From Alopecurus myosuroides (lineage: Eukaryota; Streptophyta; Magnoliopsida; Poales; Poaceae), in assembly GCA_028641055.1 (NCBI GenBank), contig CM054062.1, forward strand, positions 181,612,933 through 181,676,932: DNA of 64,000 bases, written 5' to 3'. The notes beneath the pieces are model-generated. The model ran no database searches. It was given only the letters and a program-made list of their open reading frames with translations, and had not been told where the DNA came from. The number at the start of each line of letters is the position of its first letter. Positions within the stretch are counted from its first letter, which is position 1. Position numbers and translations under genes: made by a program. Positions 43,312 through 54,600 of the stretch are shown piece by piece.

Positions 43312-45670
43312 AAGTGATGATGGTTGGTACGTGCAGGCGCAGAAAAATTACCGATCGGATCAACAAAGAATAGGAATCCCGAGTGGTCCCGATATGTGCA
43401 GCACTGCAGCTCCGCTTCCTTTGTTTCTGTTTCCTCTTTCTACCGGTTCGATGTAGATATGGAAGCGTTGTGGGCTTCTTTGCCCTGCCTGTCCGACCGG
43501 ATCAGACTCCTACGGTCGGTGGAGTATATATACACCTAAAAATAAAAAGTAAAATAGTCCTACGATGGATGGACGGACGAGTAACAAAGAACAGTTCCTG
43601 TATAAAAGAACAAACAAAAGGTGCGCCAGTGGGCTTCCAACTCTTCGCATGCTAATCTGAAAAAAGCCTCTCCGGTACGTTGCTTGGCTGTGACGTGCAA
43701 TCCGGGTTCGTTTCATACTTTGTCTCCGTGCATGGACATTCGGTATCTTGATTGGCTGTGGCATTGGATAGATCCCGTGTTGGTTTCGTAGTGTGTCTCC
43801 AGGCATGGACCGGCCCAATAATCATCATTTATGCATGTAAGTCACAAATTTTCCTAGTGGCGTCTAGAGCGTCTCCAGGCCGAGACATCTCTCGGCGAAT
43901 CTTCACGGCCATGCACTGTCTGGCGCAGCGGGTGTGCGTGCGTGGTCTCTCAACAAATATTCACGGCCGCGCTCTGTATGGCCAGGCGGGTGTGCTCGTG
44001 TGTGGCGTTCGTGCTGTGCAGCCTGTGCTCCCACCGAACGGCTGCCGTGTGGCTCGGCAAATCTTCACGGCCTCGCTCTGTCTGGCTGGGCTAAGGTGTG
44101 CCTGGCGAATCTTCACCGCCGTGCTCTGTCTGGCCGGGCTGGGTGTGCCATGCGTCGCGTCCGTGCCGCCGTGCTCTGGCTGACCGACAATGGTGTAAAA
44201 TAGGCATGGGGATTTCTTTGGCTCGATCTGGTTCCCGTATCACCTTAAGGAAGGAGAGGTTGGAAACGCCATCACACGTTACTCTACCGCGGGCTCTGCC
44301 ACTCTAGAACGTCTTCCGCCGATGACTAACGCCAGATCTAAGACGAGAAGAGGGTGCGCCGCCGGTGGAGGTCGCCCCTCATGGCCGAGATATGGCAATA
44401 GCCTGTTCGGGGTAGCCGGGTAGGCACGATGCGATCTCACTGGTGGAGGTCCCCATGGCGGCGGCAACGGGCTTCAGGAAATTGATGACGCATGCGTCGA
44501 GGTGCACCACTTCACCGGCGAGCTCGTGTGTCCCACGCTTCGCGGTGATCTAGACTGTTTGAGGATTGAGGCCAACGCGCTCCACTCATCGTAGCAGCTC
44601 TTACGTACCCCCACGGCAGCCCATAGCAGACCAGAGGTATGCGCGATTGGGAAGATTCAAAAGTTTCTAGGAGAAGCCCAGACTATTTGTGCCTTCCCTC
44701 CATGTTTCAGACTACAGCCGGGAGATGCTGCACTAATTTATCTTGAAAGAGCACTAGGACAACGATCTCACAAAGTTAAGTCATCGGAGTTGACACCGAA
44801 CCAAATTGACAAATAGATGGATTGGTATTTCGTTGAAATCACGTCTCCACAAGAAGCAAGCTGCATCATGCATGTACCTTATACCGACAAATGGGTCTAA
44901 AATGACATCTCCTGCAGATCCGGTATACCTATACTGAATATTATTATGAACATTGTAGCAATAATATGTAGCTTTAATTTTGAAAAATATGGAAGACCGA
45001 GGAGTTACTGTCACAACATATGTTTCTTTTCATGGATGCATGGACACACTTGTGATTCAGAAGTTCAGGTTAGATTTTCATATCATAAAAACATGCTCGT
45101 GAAAAATAGGAGGATTTCTAATTGGTAAGCCTAACTGGTTTGTTGTATTCACGACGATGGATATTTTTTACTTGCAAACAGCTATCACATTTTCAAAGAA
45201 AAATCAACGATGAATTGCATGATCCAAAGACAAAAAGAGAGAAGATGATGGGATTGATTCATGTTGCACATGTCAATGCTTCAAGCGGCTCTAACTTGAT
45301 AGGCAAAAGGACCCGGTCCCATAGGATTTTCATCTAGAATTCCTTGACGGAAGCCTCAGGGTCACGTTTTAGAGGCAACAGATGATGGAACATGCGTCGT
45401 TATCCACATCCTGACACGCACCTCAATGATTTATGCACCTTCATATTTATCCTACACTCTCTAACACCGAGGGAGGTTAAGATCTTCGTGTAGGGGGGTG
45501 AGGTGTCGATAGTGTATGCGCACGTGTATGAGGTGACCTGACTGAGGGGTTGGGAAGAGGGGTAAGTGAGGGCGCACCTAACCATGAAATTCCTTGAAGC
45601 TGGCTGGTTTATGCATAATGCCGCAGATGTAGCACTGATAACTTACTTTGTGCGTCCCACGATGAAGATA
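43312..45670. other. Helitron cargo without recognisable genes
   Basis: The stretch includes GC-rich segments (43850-44180 and 44260-44590) and AT-rich segments. Four scattered copies of a unit like GGCGAATCTTCACGGCC..CTCTGTCTGGC lie at 43893, 43951, 44053 and 44103. Helitrons often carry captured gene pieces, but I recognise no exon here. Confidence 0.4.
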
Positions 45671-45708
45671 TTTTCTCTCCCGTTGCAACGCACGGGCACA
45701 TCTGCTAG

Positions 45709-45892
45709 TCACATCAAAAGGGAAGAAAATTGGAACGCGGATGCATTAGCCCGCATGGGGTCGGAAAGAGTGAGAACCCTAACAGCTGGTGTGTTTGTCC
45801 AACACTTGCACGAACCATCGATCAAAGGTGGAGATGTTGGTTATCCTCTCGTTTCCGAGTCAATTGAAGTTCTGCTCGTTAACCCGGATTAG
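45709..45892 (+). pseudogene. RNase H end of Tat element 2
   Basis: SHIKREENWNADALARMGSE resumes the RNase H domain after the Helitron-like insertion. The NADALARM segment contains the last catalytic aspartate. The frame ends at TAG at 45890, before the integrase. Confidence 0.8.
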
Positions 45893-47137
45893 GCGATTCC
45901 ATACTTAAACTTCTTAGTTGATCAGAAGTTCGCGGATGGACCAGACGAGGTCTTGCAAAGGCAGATACAGCGCCGATGCAAAGGATACACGGTAATTAAT
46001 GGTTGCCTGTATAAGCGCAACACTATCGGAATTTTTCAGCGATGTATTTCGCCAGAGGAAGGACGAGAAATCTTGCAAGAAATCCACGCAGGAGATTGCG
46101 GACATCATGCTCAATCAAAAAGCATAGTCAAAAAAACATTCTGTGCAGGGTTTTTCTAGCTCACAACCAAGACAGATGCCGAACACATAGTAAACACATG
46201 TGCCGGAAGCCAGTATTACGCCAAGCAGACGAATATGCCAGCTCAAGCACTCAAAACTATCCCTATAACATGGCCGTTCACGGTCTGGGGGCTAGATATG
46301 ATGGGACAATTCAAAACTGCAAGAGGCGGACTTACACATCTACTCGCTGCAGTGGATAAGTATACCAAGTGGGTGGAGATGAAACCCATCAAGAAACTTG
46401 ACAGTGTAACTGCCAGAAACTTCATCATTGACGTAGTCATGAGATATGGCATTCCACACAGTATAATCACCGACAACGGGACAAACTTCTCAATTAGAGA
46501 GTTGGCAAAATATTGCCGACAAATGGGAATACGCCTAGATCTAGCATCTGTGGCTCACCCATAATCCAATGGGCAGGTTGAAAGATTGAATAGCTCAATC
46601 CTGCAGGGAATACGCCCAAGAATTGCCTTCCGTGCAGGGAATACGCCCAAGAATTGCCTTCCGTGCTTTGGAGTATTTGAACGACGCCAAATAGATCAAC
46701 AGGGCAAACCCCATTTTTCTTGGTCTATGGCGCAGAAGCAATGCTTTCAACGGACATGCTCCATGATAGCCCAAGAGTCAGACTTACCATGACTCGGATG
46801 CCGAAAGCGCACGACAGGATGCCATCGATATTTTAGAAGAAGAACGAGACCTTGTGCTTCAAAGACCACCATTTATCAGCAAGGATTACGGTGCTACCAT
46901 AGTCGGAAAATCGGGCATCGATCTTTCAAAGAGGGTGACCTAGTGCTAAGATTGGTGCAAGAAAGGAAGCACAAGTTAGCCCCAGTCTGGGAGGGACTGT
47001 TTGTCATTAGCAAGACTATGAAAAATGGATCTTATTATCTTGTAGATATTCGAGACACGGAAGATGATCCCAAGCGTCCGAATCGCAAAAGAAAGAGGAA
47101 GATAGATGTCGAACTAGGAGAGACAAAAAGACCCTAG
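45893..47137 (+). pseudogene. Integrase of Tat element 2
   Basis: The zinc-binding N-terminus is recognisable as CISPEEGREILQEIHAGDCG followed by a frame change (HHAQSK). The core is in frame 46235-46564: LAAVDKYTKWVEMKPI (first catalytic Asp) and HSIITDNGTNFSIRELAKY (second Asp). After TAA at 46562 comes NGQVERLN, which carries the catalytic Glu. A 31-bp tandem duplication at 46602-46663 shifts the frame right after it. The C-terminal SH3-like part (EGLFVISKTMKNGSYYLVDI) is at 46943-47137, ending at a natural stop. Confidence 0.88.
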
Positions 47138-47772
47138 AGCATCTAGCAGTTACGTCCCTTCTACACTTAGTTCAATTTCTATGTAAACATCTTTGAGGTC
47201 ATGAAATAAAGTTGTCGGAATTCATGCATTACTGTTTTCATACAAAGCATAAGTCCGTCTTATCTATTTCCCAATGATCTTTCAAAATACTCAATGTTAA
47301 CCCGAATTGTGCCTGCGTGCTCGGAGTTATAAAACCGAATGCTTTTCGGCCTAAGGAGACTTAAGGAAACCCAGATTGTGCCTGCGTGCCTGAGTTTCAT
47401 ACAATTTTAAAATTCCTTACTTTTTTCTCTAAGTATTATCTGATTGTTTATGTGTTGGTTCACTGAAATTAGTAAGTAAAAATGCCTTTAGTACGATCCA
47501 TGATTCTCAGTTTCGACTGATCGGTTATACCCAGTCACTTGGCGTGAAGATTATGTACTATCGAGCCATTTCAAACACTAAGGACATTTAAGACATGCAA
47601 ACCAGAGAGCTTAGAAGATAAATGAATTAAAATCCGTAAAACTTGCAAAGACTTATAAATTAAACTGCAAAAGGGGAGTAATTGTTTATACAAATGATAG
47701 ATAGCATTACAATGAATATTACATTGTGAGAATGGCAATGCTTCTATTTTTTGCCTGCCTTCTACCCAGGAC
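47138..47772 (+). other. Spacer between integrase and the antisense gene
   Basis: No coding sequence is recognised. It contains a local repeat near 47300-47400 (GAATTGTGCCTGCGTGC-like at 47308 and GATTGTGCCTGCGTGCC at 47373). The 3' end of the sense transcript unit and of the antisense gene converge here. Confidence 0.5.
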
Positions 47773-50700
47773 TTAAGCAGCTTCTTCGGGATCCGAGTCT
47801 TCGTCCTCGCTGCTGGATTCCTCCGTAGTTGTCGGAATCTCCTCCTCGGGGTAGAAGGTGGAGACGTTCACCATGTTGGCAATCTTGGTGGCATGGCCTT
47901 TGATAGCATCAAAGATGTTGGCTCGCTGAGCAGTGTATCCCTGAGGGATACCGGATGCCACTCGCCAAGACTTGGCGGTGGTATAATGCATACGCATGAG
48001 CCCAAGGGCCATGCACGCACCACCGCGAGCCGCGGAGCGGAACCAAGACTCCTTGCGGTTCGCCACCTCGACGATCGCCTCCGGAAGCTTACTGACTTCC
48101 AAGAACTCTCCTGATTTGTCGGGAATGTACTTATTAATAAGTAACATCCTCGCAGCTTTAAGCGCGGTGAAGATCTTCTCGAAAGCCCGGATTCTTTCGA
48201 TACGGGTTAGTTGGGGGCTACCTTCTGTTTCAATCAACAATACAGAGACTTGAAACAGCGGATGCAACCCTTGAATTTCGTTCTTTTGTTCTTTACTCTA
48301 TTTTCGAAGGAAAACAGAAGACGGGAAAAAGGGAAAATCCGGTAAAAGTCAAAAAGCTTACCGAGAATCCGATCCATTCAGGCGCTGGTTCAGGGCATTC
48401 TCCAGGTCCCTGATGGTGGCTCTGTCATTCTCGGCCTGGTTGGAGGCCTTAGACTCGGCAATGCCAACAGCCAGTTGGCTAGCCTCTAAGTCCTTCTTGA
48501 GCTTCACAATGATCTTGGGAAGCTCCATGTTTTCCTTGTGGAGGTTCTCCGCATTGACGATATCTTCAGCAATTTGTTTGGCTTTCGCCAAAGAAGCTGA
48601 AAAGCGAGTAAAATAAAGAGTTAGAAACTCAGAAAAAAAAACTTAGAAAAAATTCCACACAAAAGCAGTGAAAAAACTTACCTGCTGATTCATCTAGCTT
48701 TTGCTGAACGGAGGCCAGCTCCGACTCCTTATCCTCAAGAATATTAAGAAGGGTTTTTACCTCCTTATTCTTGATGGTAAGCTTGCTGAATATTTCCATG
48801 TTAATGTTTTCAGCGGTTTTCTGAAACACGGAAAATAAGCAAAGCGCTTAAGTCAAAAATCAAGCAAGGTAATGATAAAAGCATTAAGTCAAAAAAGTAT
48901 GCTTTTGACAAAATGTTTGGGGGCTAGAGGTATTACCTGGATCATCCGTTGAAGACTCTACAAGTTCTCGTTGAATTCTTTTGCATACTTGGCAAAAAGA
49001 ATTCCAACGTGGCAAAGGACATCTTGTATCATCTGCCGAGGCGAAAACACGAAGTTATTCCTCACAATAAGACCGCCTTGCAGCCAAGGACGAATTAAAG
49101 GAGCTGGGGCAAAATACTTTGTCGCCCATGGATGAATACGTTCATGTTCGTCAAAGGGTTCTTCTTTTACCTTGAATTGAGGATCATAGTTGGGGATTGG
49201 TTCCTCCTGTGAAACACTGGACGGACCCCCAACTTCTGGCTCCACCGCCCTTTCCCTCGCGTCCGTTTCCGGCGCAATGGGTTGGCTGGTCTGCTGGGTT
49301 TCCTCCTCCCTGGCAGCCACGTTTTCCTCCGCAGCTGCGACCGGAGTGTCGGGAGCAGCAGCAGGAGAAGGTTGTGTCCCTCTCCGGGCAACAGACTTAA
49401 TTTTCTCCCGACCTTTTGGCTTCAGTGTTGTTGGAGCCAGGCTAGAAAGAGAAAATACGCGAAGTTAGAATTCCGAGAAAAGAAAAGAAATTCCTGCGAC
49501 AACAAGCAGAGAAAAAAGAAACCCGGATGATTTACCTAGAAGTAGCAACGGGAACTCCATCAAGTTCAACCACTTCTTGAGCAGTGGATGGATTCTTGCG
49601 TTTCCGTTCGCCTGCAAAGTTGGCACGCATTGCATCCAACTCGGCATCGGTTGCAAGATCCTTATCAGTGAGATCAGCCAGCTGTGGAAAAAAGCACAAA
49701 ATCCGGCTAAGTTAGAAATTTGAGAAAGATAAAAATCTGAGAAACTGCGCAAAGAGGAAAAATATTACCTTTGGAGCTGGATTTCCCTCGTGATACATCT
49801 CTCGGCTTTTTTCATATTGATCGCGAGTAGCGACAAAGTGATTCACCCGCTTCTTGAAGTCCCTCTTGGAAACGCTTTGTATGTTCCCCTCATTGTATCC
49901 TTCGGGCCCGTGTAGTCACACAGAAGCCGGGTTCCGCGATAAGCCAAAGGCTAGATGCGTCTCCCGAACCAACACAGAACTGTGTCGATGCCAGTGAGAG
50001 GAGGAGTGGAGGAGACGAGTTTTGTGATGCGCCGTTTTATTTTCATCAAATCATTCGGCAAATACTGGACTGCGACCACTGCCAATTGTCTTGGGGAGTG
50101 GCAACTGAGTTGAAAAAAGGTGGAATTCCCGTTTCCTTTCCAGGAAACGGGACATCTTGGTGCTAGAAGAAGGAACCCGCCCAAAACTTGACGGATTTCG
50201 AAGTTTTTATTTTCGGAAACCAATCCTCCCTAAACCTACGGAGGGTGAAGGAACTGGTCCCGCAGGTGGGGAGAGCGCCCTCAGAGGGGTTGCGCTTCAC
50301 CCCGAAGCAATATTTCCAGAAATCTAACCTAGGTTCTATTCCTAGATACGCTTCAAAGAGGGCCTAGAACCCGGCTAGATAAAGTATGGAGTTGGGAGGA
50401 AGGTTGTGGGGTTGGATGTTGTAATGGTTTAGGACTTGGAGGAAGAAGGCAGAAGGTGGAAATCCCATACCTCTGCTAATGTGGGAGGTGAGGAGAACCC
50501 TTTCTCCGGCTTTCGGCGTTGGCTCGGAGTCGTCCTCCTCGTGCTGCCATTTTCCCTTCAGGATTAGCCCTTCCTTCTCCATTGTCGGAAGGAGGGATGG
50601 AACCGCATTGCAGTGTCTCCAGTTCCCGGAGATTTCCTCTGTGTCTTCTTCCGCTCCGGCGGCGCCCGCGGCGGCGAGCTTTTCACCACCGCGAGTGAGT

Positions 50701-50932
50701 TCTTCCGCTGGCTCGATGGTGAGAAGCGGAGAGGGCGCGACAGAAGACGAAGGTGTGTTCTCGGCCGCGGGAGGAAGATCCCCGCGGGCCGGGTTGCCGG
50801 CGTTTTCCTTCGGCGCGCTCGCGGTGGTGCGGCTGGGTGAATCCAGCTGGGATCCATCTCGTTAATGATTGAGTCGATGTCGAGGGCGACGGAGCTTTCC
50901 TCTATGGCGCGCGGTGAGTCTCTGATGGTCAT
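47773..50932 (-). pseudogene. Antisense spliced gene in Tat element 2 (gypsy-type 'Transposase_28'-like protein with coiled coil)
   Basis: On the minus strand, from the Met at 50932, an Arg/Pro-rich start leads, after a frameshift near 50580, to RVLLTSHISRGMGFPPSAFF and LNHYNIQPHNLPPNSILYL. These resemble the N-terminal domain of the Pfam family for putative gypsy-type transposon proteins (PF04195, by recall). Later exons give a KKRVNHFVATRDQYE segment, YDPQFKVKEEPFDEHERIHP, a long coiled coil (KTLLNILEDKESELASVQQK) and an acidic C-terminus (ESSSEDEDSDPEEAA). Five introns with GT..AG ends fit: 49682-49768, 49442-49535, 48821-48936, 48597-48681 and 48270-48361. Frames match across them. Stops near 50175, 50050 and at 48961 and the frameshift disable it. 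Additional antisense ORFs are known in Tat-lineage elements; function unknown. Confidence 0.75.
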
Positions 50933-51099
50933 GTTTTGGCGGCGCGATGAAGATCCGGCTCCTCCGATGACGTTTTCTGGGGACGGTGCGGACGCACGAA
51001 CTCTGCTCACTCTTGCGTACTCGAGCTCAAAGGCAATGGCGCTTGGGGGCTGGAAGAGGAAGAGAGAGCAGAAGGGCAAACCGGAGATCCCAAGGCGGC

Positions 51100-51107
51100 T
51101 ATTTATA
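51100..51107 (-). promoter_or_regulatory. TATA box of the antisense gene
   Basis: On the minus strand GGCTATAAATAGCC lies about 170 bases before the start codon at 50932. The position and the GC-rich surroundings fit a plant core promoter. It suggests that the antisense gene is transcribed on its own and not from an LTR. Confidence 0.55.
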
Positions 51108-51474
51108 GCCGGAAATGCATTAAGATACGTTACAACGACTATTTTGCCCGTTAGATCTTCGACGCGTGTCACGCCAGAAAATCCGGGAAATGAGGAGGCG
51201 GAGTGATAAGTGCTATCTCCTCGTTTCCCGCGAGAATCTGTCAGAGATACGTTTCAGGGTTTCACACTGAATCCAAACGTCTGTGATGTCAGCACAATTT
51301 TATCGCTAATGTCATGAAGTTTCTTCTCCACGAAGGCTCGTGGAAGCCGGATTATGCCAAAATCCGAGTTTTGCGTTAAGAACGATTTGGGAAAAAGAAG
51401 AATCGAGACAAAGCGCCAGCATTTCTCGGAAAGGAATACGAATTGACGAAAGGTGGCAGAATGAAGTCTCAATC

Positions 51475-51489
51475 CTTCTTGGGGGCTAC
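51475..51489 (+). other. Polypurine tract of Tat element 2
   Basis: CTTGGGGGCTAC directly precedes the 3' LTR start TGTCGGATATA and is the likely plus-strand primer. Confidence 0.65.
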
Positions 51490-51996
51490 TGTCGGATATA
51501 TACTGATTAGGGGTATATCCGGCATTGTGCTAAAGAGCCGGATTACCAGGGTCGCCTGATTGGTAATGGATCACAGTCCATTAGGCGGCCCAGTAAGCTG
51601 ATGCGCAGAAGCCAGATTCTATAAGAACCCGGACCACGGCCCAAAGTGGTGCTGCTTGGAGTAGAAGGCGGATTCCTGATTTCTGTAAGCCCTAACCCGA
51701 CTATTTATATAAAGCCGGACGGGAGAGAAGAGAGATATAGACAATTAGCTAGAAGCCAACTCGCCGAGAAGTTGATCCTCGCCGAGTTAGCAAAACCCTA
51801 CTCACATTGTACTTTGTATACTTCAGGCTTCAGCCCTGATTTAGTGAGATTGCAGGAGTAGGAACGCCGCCTAGTTGCGACGTACCGAACCTGCGTAAAT
51901 TTGGTGTTCCTGGTTGTCGTACTACCACGTCCCCCCACGTCTCTTTCCATAGGTCTTTGCACCCCCGGCTATGAACTCTACTATGATGTCTCGACA
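51490..51996 (+). repeat. 3' LTR of Tat element 2
   Basis: It opens TGTCGGATATATACTGATTA and ends TCTCGACA; 507 bp. A TATA box (TATATAAA) is at 51706-51713. It aligns with the LTR at 29023-29567 and with the truncated 5' LTR at 34615. Confidence 0.92.
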
Positions 51997-52001
51997 GGCT
52001 G

Positions 52002-52423
52002 GAAATGGACTCCAGAGTGGGTTGTTTGAGTGACAGCCCATTATGGGGACGTCTATATAAAGGAGAGGAGGTAGTGTGTTTTAGGGTTTCTAATTCCGCA
52101 CCACATTCCACCGCATCCACCGTCTCTCCACGCCCCTGCCGCCCACGCGGACCTAGCAGTCCGGCGAATGGTGCTTCCACACCGCACGTATGGATACCGA
52201 TAGAGGTGCTGCATCTGTAGCACTTGGACGAGCCGCCAAGAGGAGCTGTTCATGGAAGCGACGAGATCCGGAGGATTCGTACGACTACCCTGCCCCGACC
52301 CGCTTCACCGAGATTGGCACAGCGCGTTTAGTGGTAATCTCGTGATCTATATCTTGCAGCGGATCTTGGTTGACGCGGTAGAATTTTGATTTGCGCTAGT
52401 GTAGCCTACCCAGTTTTCCTTCA
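52002..52423 (+). repeat. 5' LTR of the copia, second piece
   Basis: It continues the LTR from 34614 after the Tat element 2 insertion and matches 63531-63952. It contains the TATA box (TATATAAA, 52054-52061), the transcript start region and U5, and ends CCTTCA. The 3' LTR copy has the same TATA at 63583-63590. Confidence 0.92.
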
Positions 52424-52424
52424 G

Positions 52425-52436
52425 TGGTATCAGAGC
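52425..52436 (+). promoter_or_regulatory. Primer-binding site of the copia (initiator-Met tRNA)
   Basis: TGGTATCAGAGC is the exact plant initiator-Met PBS, one base after the LTR end. Confidence 0.95.
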
Positions 52437-53780
52437 CGATGTTGCGTAGTTATAGATTGGGATCATTTGCATATGTGTTATGTAGATGGGGTATGATCGA
52501 TGTGATCGATTGTATGGAGTAGATATTTCGATCTATGATTTGGATTCAGTGATCGTGATACGAGAGGTCGTCAAACGACATACCCCTACCGGTCGGTTTT
52601 CGCCATCGGGGTAGACCGTGACACATAAATCTAATTGCAGCACGTGAAGATCAATATGATTGTTCGAATCGGGGTCTAGATCATATACGGTGTGCATGAG
52701 ATGCGCGGGGTGACAGATTGGATCTGCCGCCGGTTTTGGGGAATTCACAGAAATGAACAGTCCCGGTAAAACGGCTGTAACTTTTGCATATGACCTCAGA
52801 TCGAAAAAGTATCAACTGGAAAAAGATGCGCAACAAAATTTTGTTTCGGAAATCTTCTGCCAATTTGATGAGATCCGATCGATTTTAAGGTTTTGACTAA
52901 TTCTACTTCTAAGATAGTCTTTTAGGCCTTGCAAGTTTCCGCGTTAGAACGTCTAACTCGTTTTTGCAGATTTTGTGACCGGTATGACCCTCTGTGTATG
53001 TGATGCATGTGTGTAATATTTTCATGACCTGCGTGTTGTGAGTATGTCAACACGGATGGATCCATATTGTGTTTTCGCTTATTGTATTAATGGCATGCGT
53101 GTCGACTTGTGATGATTCCTACTATCCATGTAATCTTCTTTTCTAGCTGTTAGTAGTAATAGCCTGTAGAATTTTCTTGGAGGACTCATCACTCGGAGGG
53201 ATGGCGCACATGGACCATGGAGATGGAGATCATGCATTTTACTCATATGCATGTTAGATTCGTAGAAGTAGAACGATCCCTCGTAAATGTTAAGTTCGCA
53301 TGCCCCTCAACTAAAACTTGCACCATCCCATGTCTTCTACGATTGATGGTGGGTCTGTTGCAGCAGGGCGCCATCAGTTTTTGTTGACTAGGTGGGTATG
53401 TATCTGTTAGTTGTTACGACTGTTGCAGCAAGGTGCCATCTGCTGATGCTTAGGCGCATAAAGGGTTGGTTAACTCATCAAGGTAATCTTAACGGTTAAG
53501 CGCCTTGGGGCATAAAGGTTGGTGTTTTGACAAGGAGATGTCACCCAACAACAAGAGTCATATATGATATGATTAGCAAGTGTTTCTTACCGATCTATCT
53601 TGTCTTCTAGCAGTGATGCAAACGTCACTAGTAGACTTGTTCGTTGCGGATCTTGAATCACCAAGTACCAATAGAGGGATGTTGGTTTTAGTGGGAGTAG
53701 ACCATGTTAATTTTTTTAATGTCTTTTACTCTATCATGGTTATTGTCTTAGTATTTTTCATGTTTTTCTGTTGTAGATCA
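52437..53780 (+). other. Long 5' leader of the copia
   Basis: No coding sequence is seen for 1.3 kb. It holds a repeated phrase, GTTGCAGCA(A/G)GG(C/T)GCCATC, near 53358 and 53420, and another, GCGC(A/C)TT/GGCGCATAAAGG, near 53452 and 53500. It ends with a pyrimidine-rich stretch and TTGTAG just before the gag start codon. Long leaders with an optional 3' splice site occur in BARE-type elements. Confidence 0.6.
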
Positions 53781-54600
53781 ATGGCACGTAACAACCAACC
53801 CACCCCTTTTGCGTTGCGATCCGTCCTTGAAAATGAAAAGTTAAATGGAACAAACTATTCGGATTGGATCCGAAACCTGAGAATTGTTCTCAGGGCTGAG
53901 AGAAAGGAAAGTGTTATGGATATCCTAATCCCAGATGCGCCTCTTGATATTGACACTACTGCCATTAGAGCTGCCTTTAAGAGAGCATGTTATGAGTCTC
54001 TTGAGGTGAGCTGCCTCATGCTTGCATGCATGGAACCCGACCTTCAAAAGAAATTTGATGGCCAGGATGCGTATGATATGATCATTGCGCTGAAGGATAT
54101 GTTCCAGACTCGAGCCAGGACTCAAAGGTTCAATGTCGCTAAGGCTTTTGGTGAATGCAAGCTAGCTGAGGTCGGATCAATAGGCCCGCACATGATCAAC
54201 ATGCTTGGTTACGTGCAGACTTTGGACAAGCTTGGTTTTCCATTGGACCCTAAGTTTCCACATATTTCATTTTGGCTTCGCTTCCATCTAGCTATAAAAA
54301 ATTCATTTCGAACTACCATATGCATGGGGCTGAGAAGGATTTTAATGAACTTTGTGGGATGCTCAAGACGGCAGAGGATGACATTAAGAAGAGTGCAGGG
54401 CATGGCCAAGTGTTGGCTGTGCAGAACAGGCCTAGCTTCAAGAAGTAGGGTAAGTCTAAGGGGGAAGGGAAGGCTAAAGATTTGATATCCAAGCCAAAGC
54501 CTAAGCCTAAGCACGGACCCAAACCTGACACAGAGTGCTTTTACTATCATGAGACTGGACATTGGAAGAGAAATTGCAGCAAGTACCTTTCTTCAGTGAA
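53781..54600 (+). pseudogene. gag: copia gag with damaged zinc knuckle
   Basis: The frame starts MARNNQPTPFALRSVLENEK and contains the BARE/Angela-type Gag core: LNGTNYSDWIRNLRIVLRAE, CLMLACMEPDLQKKFD, MIIALKDMFQTRARTQRFNV. After a frameshift near 54255 the true continuation is in another frame, with the Lys/Pro-rich end at 54482 and the knuckle CFYYHETGHWKRNC (54536-54577). The family consensus is C-X2-C-X4-H-X4-C; the second Cys is Tyr here, so RNA binding would be lost. Confidence 0.85.

Larger units (their letters stand above)
41747..45708 (+). mobile_element. Helitron-like insertion
   Basis: The right end has the Helitron signature: hairpin CCCGT-TGCAACGC-ACGGG (45679-45696), eight bases, then CTAG (45705-45708) followed by T. 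The left end reads TTTATACCTAATAATAAAGG, like grass Helitron 5' ends, though the expected TC start is not clean. No target duplication is visible, as expected. Joining 41746 to 45709 keeps the RNase H frame. It encodes no Rep/helicase, so it is non-autonomous. It contains the Mutator-type element at 41911-43302. Confidence 0.65.
34615..51996 (+). mobile_element. Tat-type gypsy element 2, with nested insertions and an antisense gene
   Basis: It is bordered by GGCTG (34610-34614, 51997-52001). It has a truncated 5' LTR, gag, protease, reverse transcriptase, RNase H, integrase, a minus-strand spliced gene and a 507-bp 3' LTR. It contains a solo LTR (38296-39992) between protease and reverse transcriptase and a Helitron-like insertion (41747-45708) in RNase H. 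Without these it is about 11.7 kb. Homologous to element 1 at 29023. Confidence 0.92.

Noticed and set aside
43752..44203. Plus-strand frames in Helitron cargo
   Set aside because: GC-rich repeat units, no domain; the repeated unit explains the apparent peptide repeats.
50479..51206. Plus-strand frames of 75-128 residues
   Set aside because: Complementary shadows of the antisense gene's first exon, which has the recognisable domain on the minus strand.
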